A stretch of DNA of 64,000 nucleotides from Notamacropus eugenii (Eukaryota; Chordata; Mammalia; Diprotodontia; Macropodidae): contig NC_092877.1 of the NCBI RefSeq assembly GCF_028372415.1, positions 217,344,116 through 217,408,115 of the forward strand. The letters are read 5' to 3'. Within the stretch, counting starts at the first letter, position 1; each line of letters begins with the position of its first letter. This document shows positions 58,991 through 64,000 of this stretch, one piece after another. The position numbers and the translations under genes were made by a program. The notes below the pieces were generated by a model. It searched no databases. It was not told the origin of the DNA and worked only from the letters and a program-made list of their open reading frames with translations.

Positions 58991-61689
58991 TTTCTCTCAC
59001 ATATTAGGAATGGAGAAAACAGGTAAAAAGCATAACCTTGGAGATTTGGAGATACATAGTCACGTATATCTATGTGTATGTGCCCATGTGTGTATTTGTG
59101 TATTTGGGGAGGAGAGAAAGGGACAGTAGAGAGAGAAAGAGAGAAGAGAGACTGAACATATAACGATTTCCAGGGTTGTATTATGTTGGGCCTCTAGTCC
59201 CTGGCACCATTTGGTCGCTAACTAAAGATCTTAGCCCCACAAAAGGTGAATTAATTAAACTATTACTTTTAAATGATGGAGAAAGATGCAAGAAAGTACG
59301 CTGCCATTGTGGTTTAGTCAGCAGTCTGTTAGATCTGGATTCTCAGTCATCTTAGTAACCAGTTTGGGGAGCTCAGCCATATGACTTAACTGTCCTCACC
59401 TCTATTTCTTCAGGACACCTGTGCCGTTATAAAAGGTTGTGAAACCCTCCAGTGAAAGCAGACACCATCTCCATCTTCCTAACAGCAGCCCCTAAGTGCA
59501 CATGCGTATTCACATATGTACTAAACTTCTGACTAGCTTAGCCAAGTAAAAGTGCTACTGTTTTTGGCAAATCCCCCGGTAGTATCATAATTGATCAGAT
59601 TACAGGGGTGCCAAACTATGTGTTACTGAAGGATAGTTATGGGATTGTAAATAGCTTTTTGTGTTTGCAATGAAGCCCAGTTATGTTGTGCCTGATGTAA
59701 AATCAGGAGATGAAGGTATTCTTTTATTGAAGCAAACATGTGGAAAATTGCTCTAGATTGTTATAGTATAGAACATCTCCCCTGAAAGGAATGAGGTTCA
59801 TCTATAGGGCAGACTCAGACAGTAGCACTTTATTGGGGTTACTGCTGGTCTCTAGATGGTCAAAGCAAATAACGTCATGTCCATCCAAACTATTATACCA
59901 TCCCAGGGGCACATTTTCTCATCTCTAGTGTTATATTCTAAACTGTCAGTAGACATTAACTCAGTCAGTGGTGATGTCCTACCACCTAGAGATGAACTCT
60001 GCCTCAGAATGATGTTTTCCACTTCAGTGCCACTCGTCTGGCAATTACTGGGTCATTAATATCATTGCGTGCGATTAGTGACGGTGGAATGAGCAAGAGG
60101 TTCGTGCGTTTGTTGGTTGTTGGGTTTTTTCTACCATTATGAAGTTTTTGCCATAACCCTTTCTTAACCAGGCACTTCCATTATTACACAAAAGCCAAGA
60201 ATTGTTTGTTTTTTTTAACAGCAGATTCAGTCAGAAAAGAAGTTTGGGTTTTCTGTGTGGAAAGGGTAGGATACAAAAAATGCTTCCTCGCATAATATAT
60301 CTCATATATTTTTTTTTCTTCCAAAACTGCCAGTAGAGAAAATAACAGTCACTTGGATGTTAACCAATTCCATTAGTTTTGTTAAGCAGACCTCATCATG
60401 GCACTAGGGAAGCAATTCTCTCTATTTATATTTGTTTGTGTATAATGAAGCTCCTCTCACTGTTTCCAGAAGGCCAACTTTGTAAAATGTTTACTGACTT
60501 CAGTTGAAACTGATCATTTAGTCACCTTCTTAAAGAAACTCCAACTCATCTTCATTAATGGCTTTTTGTGGATGATATAATTTCCCTCTCACATGCATAA
60601 TGCATCCTCTCTTCATATAGACATCCGATCTTTCCATATTTATTTACCATGTTTGAATCACTATGGCAATAAGAGAAGATCTCTTAAAGTATGTTGATGA
60701 GTCGCTTTCTGGTAAAGTCATTTTAGAACTTATCCTAATGAGATACTTCACCAGCATGAGTCTTTCTAACTTTTTAGCAGTAGAATTGGGGGTCTATTAA
60801 AGGGTTCTCCACTCCAGCAGAATACACTTCTTAGAACTTAATTACACAGGGAATACAGTGATGGATCTAGCTAGAGAATTTGTTGTTTTTGATTTTTTTT
60901 TTGAGAGGGAGCACAAAGGGGAGAGTTTTTGGTAGGAGAAGAAAATAAAACAAACTACACCATGCTCAGTTTCACGCATTTTAGCATTTTTTCTAGTTGA
61001 AGAAAGGCAGACAATTTATCCTGGCTAGGACTGTTTGATCTTCCTGAGAAAGTAGGATGTGTTGGAGAGAGCTTGGGAAGGTACTGTGGACTTTATCTTT
61101 CTCTGTTGTTTTGCTCTCAGGACTAGGAAGTGACAGTTATGGCTTGTCTTTTAAACAAAGTTAATGATGACTTCTGGAATGCAAATTGATGAAATTAGGT
61201 GGTCTAAGCTGTAGATCTTCTATGTGGTTTTAGAAGACTGTGACCGTCTATGAGTAAGATGAGGTGAATTTGTTGTTTTCTGAATCCTATGTATTTAATG
61301 TTTCTTAATCGTTACTATTACTTGCACTTTTGAGATGGACACCCAGGGATGTGTAGTTAAGGCATGTGCAGTGTGACTCAGCTCTGAGTCTCTCACCTGA
61401 GAATGGCTGGAGCAATAAGTGTCATGAAAACATCTTGTGTTCATGTTCATATCAAAGTATCTTTTAAAAAACATCTTAAACTTGTAAATTCCCATCCTTC
61501 CCTTTTCCAATGTATTTGTAGAATAGATTATTATATACGTAATGCTTATTGCAAACTAGTAGAGAAGGTAGACCCTTACATACTTACTATCTTTTATTTC
61601 AGAATTAATATATCTACAGTAGCCTTTTGGTGTTTGTGGGAAATAGTAAACTGGTTGAAAAGATCAAATTGTAGCTTGTTACTCTAGAG

Positions 61690-61850
61690 ACAGTTTGATA
61701 GAGTAGACAGAGCACACATCTTGGAGTCAGGGGCCTTGGGCTCAAATCCTGCCTGTAATGCTTACCATCTGGGTGACATTGGGCAAGTCCCCATTTTTAA
61801 AACAAGACCCTGAGAGTCCTTTCAGCTGCAACATATAATCCCATTTAAAT
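61690..61850 (+). repeat. Sense SINE relic
   Basis: 'tgatagagtagacagagcacacatcttggagtcaggggccttgggctcaaatcctgcc ... gacattgggcaagtcc ... gagagtcctttcagctgcaa'. Confidence 0.75.
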
Positions 61851-62559
61851 TAGTTTTCTATATGATTTACTTTTACCTCTCAAAAAAGTATCTATTATTA
61901 GCATTTTGAATTTTTAGTCCAAAACGACTAGAACCCGACACTTGGATGTTGTATAAGATTTTCTTACATACAAAAATCACAACCATGGTACAGTGTTTTA
62001 CAAGTGAAAATAACATACTCATTTTAGTAAAGCAAAACCAGTAACACATGGATGGGGAGATTCAAAGGAGTGGAAAGAAATGCTGAATTGCACATTTCCT
62101 CATGGAGACGTTTGTTTGTCTTGTCCCGGTTGATTCTTTCTTACTGCAAAGGGAAAATACATAGAAGCATCTACAGTGTTTGCTTCAGAAGAAGGTGAAA
62201 TTTGCTTTCATGGGAATAAGTTCCTAGGTAGAGTTTTGAAAGGATGCTGATGACTTACTCTTGTGACAGACTAGTCTAGCAGCCCTCTTGGAGTCATGCA
62301 GTACTGCGCTCTTCATTCAGGGCATTTTCCAAAAGCTCTTTGCTGCTTTTGTACCTTTAGCCATGCTTTCTCTGAAATTCCTTAATTGGCTACAAAGCAA
62401 AATTAACACTTGTCTTTGGTTGAATATGGCCATGACTATGTTTAGTCCTTAGCTGCCTTGAAAGGATGGGATAGGAAGTAGACCTTTGTTTTCATTGGTA
62501 TGGGAGGCTCCCAGGTGAGGAAATTCCATCTGTCAAGACATTCCAGTTGACACATTCTC

Positions 62560-62690
62560 CCCAGCAGAGTCTTAGAGAGTTTGCTAGAGCTGAGAATTGT
62601 GGACCTGTATCACATAGTCAGCATGTGTGAAGAATGTAGACCTGAATGCAGGTCTAGCTTCACTACAAGGCTGTCTCTCTGGACCACATT
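62560..62690 (-). repeat. MIR-type SINE relic
   Basis: 'agagtcttagagagtttgctagagctgagaattgtgg' and 'gtagacctgaatgcaggtctagcttcactacaaggctgtctctc' give a weak antisense MIR-type match. Confidence 0.35.
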
Positions 62691-63079
62691 CTCTCTCTCT
62701 GAAAAGGAGAGCTGTGTGTTGTTAATGCTGACAGAGGCATCATGCCACTTCAATTTGGTGCCTAGAAGTTCATTCTTTTTCTGGTCCTCATCTCTTGAAG
62801 TATATTTTTGAATGTGTTAACATTTGATGACAGTGAGTTAAGATAGATGTATCCTGATTTTGTTGCACAATACTTTTCGTATTAAGTAACCTAACATCTA
62901 TCCACCTACATATTCCTTAGCTGGCATAACTCATTCCATTTTTGTTTCTAGTGGAAACCCAAAGATTTGTAAAAAGGAGAAGTATATTCCAGTTCATATT
63001 TCATGTGCATTTTTAACAATCACTTTGCCTTTCTTTTCTTTATAGATTATCTTGTGTTAATATCTTCATTTTCTACATG

Positions 63080-63175
63080 AAAGTCTTCTGGTATGATCAA
63101 ATGAGATGGAATTTGTAAAAAGCACTTAGCATAGGATCTAGCACATAGAAGACCCTATTAAATGCTTATTCCTTT
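63080..63175 (+). repeat. SINE 3' part
   Basis: 'gatcaaatgagatggaatttgtaaaaagcacttagcataggatctagcacatagaagaccctattaaatgcttattcc' is the 3' half of a therian/marsupial SINE. Confidence 0.7.
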
Positions 63176-63324
63176 CCCTTTATTGAGATATCAGAAATCT
63201 GTCTTGCAAGCCTCCATTTCTGAATAGAGGTGGAAAGGACCAAAGAAACCTCAGGCTTGCATGGATGGTACATGACAGCATGCATAGGAGATGATCCTTA
63301 GAGGATTTGCTTTGTTGTTTCACA

Positions 63325-63430
63325 CAGAGGTAGCGTAGCAGATGAACTAGCCTTGAAGCTGGGCAGCGAGATCCAGGGCAGATCACTTAACCTTAACACT
63401 TTCTAAGGCTCTGAGGCACAGAGAAGACAC
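63325..63430 (+). repeat. SINE 5' part
   Basis: 'aggtagcgtagcagatgaactagccttgaagctgggcagcgagatccagggcagatcacttaacctt ... aaggctctgaggcac' is a tRNA-type head, truncated. Confidence 0.5.
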
Positions 63431-64000
63431 TGGCCTACACTGGTAGAACTCCTTCCCTGCACCAAAGAAATCACCAGTGCAGTCCATAATCATGAATTTG
63501 CTTTATAGTTAAATGAAAGTGAGATTACGATGTCATTATTAATCCATCAAATGAGACTGAATTGATGATAACAGTAAATGCTGCTTTTCACAAAGTCCAA
63601 GTTTTTACTTCTATAGAAAACATTTCAACTGTTTTCCAGTTCCTCTCTCTCTTTGATTGGCCTTTTCTGTTTTGAGGAATATTTTATTGAATTTAGGATA
63701 CCAAACTGGTTTCAATTCTCTCCTTCTGCCCATCTGTACTTAAAAGTAATTTACACATAAGAAGTAGTGCTTAGTGTATTCAAGTACCAGGCTTGAATTT
63801 TCATGGGTTTTATAGTTTAATTTTTTTTTTAAAAAAATAATCAAGGTAATAGGGATTTTTCTTTTTAGTTTTTAGAGTGAAACAGCCTTGATTTTGCATT
63901 CTTACCATCATTTCCAATCTCTTTGTGAATGGAAAGCCATATATAGGCACAAATCCAGCAGCTTAATTCTCCATCTGATTAGAGCAGTGTTACCAACGTG

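Larger units (their letters stand above)
50172..64000 (+). other. EFNB2: EFNB2 intron 2 (5' part)
   Basis: It starts at donor GTAAGTA. I searched for exon 3 (which should begin CT, then Thr-Ser-Asn-Gly codons and a Cys-Gln-Thr-Arg stretch) and did not find it before the window ends, so the intron exceeds 13.8 kb. It holds L2 scraps (50930-51000, 51150-51215, 52195-52345), MIR/SINE relics (listed), a diverged duplicate pair at 52105/53795 and otherwise AT-rich DNA. The stretch 57690-57990 is unique, mixed-composition sequence that could be constrained. Confidence 0.9.

Noticed and set aside
50172..64000. Search for EFNB2 exon 3
   Set aside because: No segment encodes the expected continuation after the split Ser codon (Thr-Ser-Asn-Gly, then a Cys-Gln-Thr-Arg stretch) with an acceptor, so exon 3 must lie beyond the window.

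Overview
The window is mammalian nuclear DNA and almost certainly marsupial (metatherian). The main evidence is the abundance of tRNA-headed CORE-SINEs with the 'aaaccactccagta ... gagtcatgaagagt' tail, which are diagnostic of marsupials, together with many L2, L3/CR1 and MIR relics and a palindromic hAT-type MITE like those known from opossum. I cannot tell opossum from dasyurid, koala or wallaby. Nearly all of the sequence is intronic or intergenic, and only three coding exons can be supported.

Layout. (1) 1-13572 is the last intron of ARGLU1, rich in old repeats. (2) 13573-13740 is the terminal coding exon of ARGLU1 (arginine and glutamate rich 1). Its 3'UTR follows, with poly(A) signals at 14439 and 14456 and a candidate distal signal at 17267. 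(3) 17291-22200 is the ARGLU1-EFNB2 intergenic region. Its last 2 kb is unique sequence with a tight cluster of transcription-factor motifs: FOX, ETS, an exact RBPJ/Notch site, SOX, a PAR-bZIP palindrome and a CTCF-like core. (4) 22200-24330 holds a 59-unit (TC)n tract and then the EFNB2 CpG-island promoter, which has two G4 motifs, a CA/CG tract, an AP-1 site and a possible uORF. (5) 23997-24118 is EFNB2 coding exon 1 (signal peptide and start of the ephrin domain). (6) 24119-49887 is the 25.8 kb intron 1. Its first ~8.5 kb is almost free of transposons and the remainder is SINE-bearing. (7) 49888-50171 is EFNB2 exon 2, most of the Eph-receptor-binding domain. (8) 50172-64000 is part of intron 2. 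Exon 3 (distal ephrin domain and linker), the TM exon and the cytoplasmic tail lie beyond the window.

Both genes read left to right, the same tandem order as on human 13q33. They have no known joint pathway. ARGLU1 is a nuclear splicing/transcription co-factor and EFNB2 a membrane ligand in arterial and neural patterning. The noncoding space between and inside them is most plausibly EFNB2 regulatory territory.

I found no new protein-coding system, CRISPR array, tRNA/rRNA gene or intact mobile element. The best leads are regulatory: the Notch/SOX/FOX/ETS motif cluster 2 kb upstream of EFNB2, a ~12.6 kb transposon-poor zone around the promoter, and a SINE inverted-repeat hairpin in intron 1.
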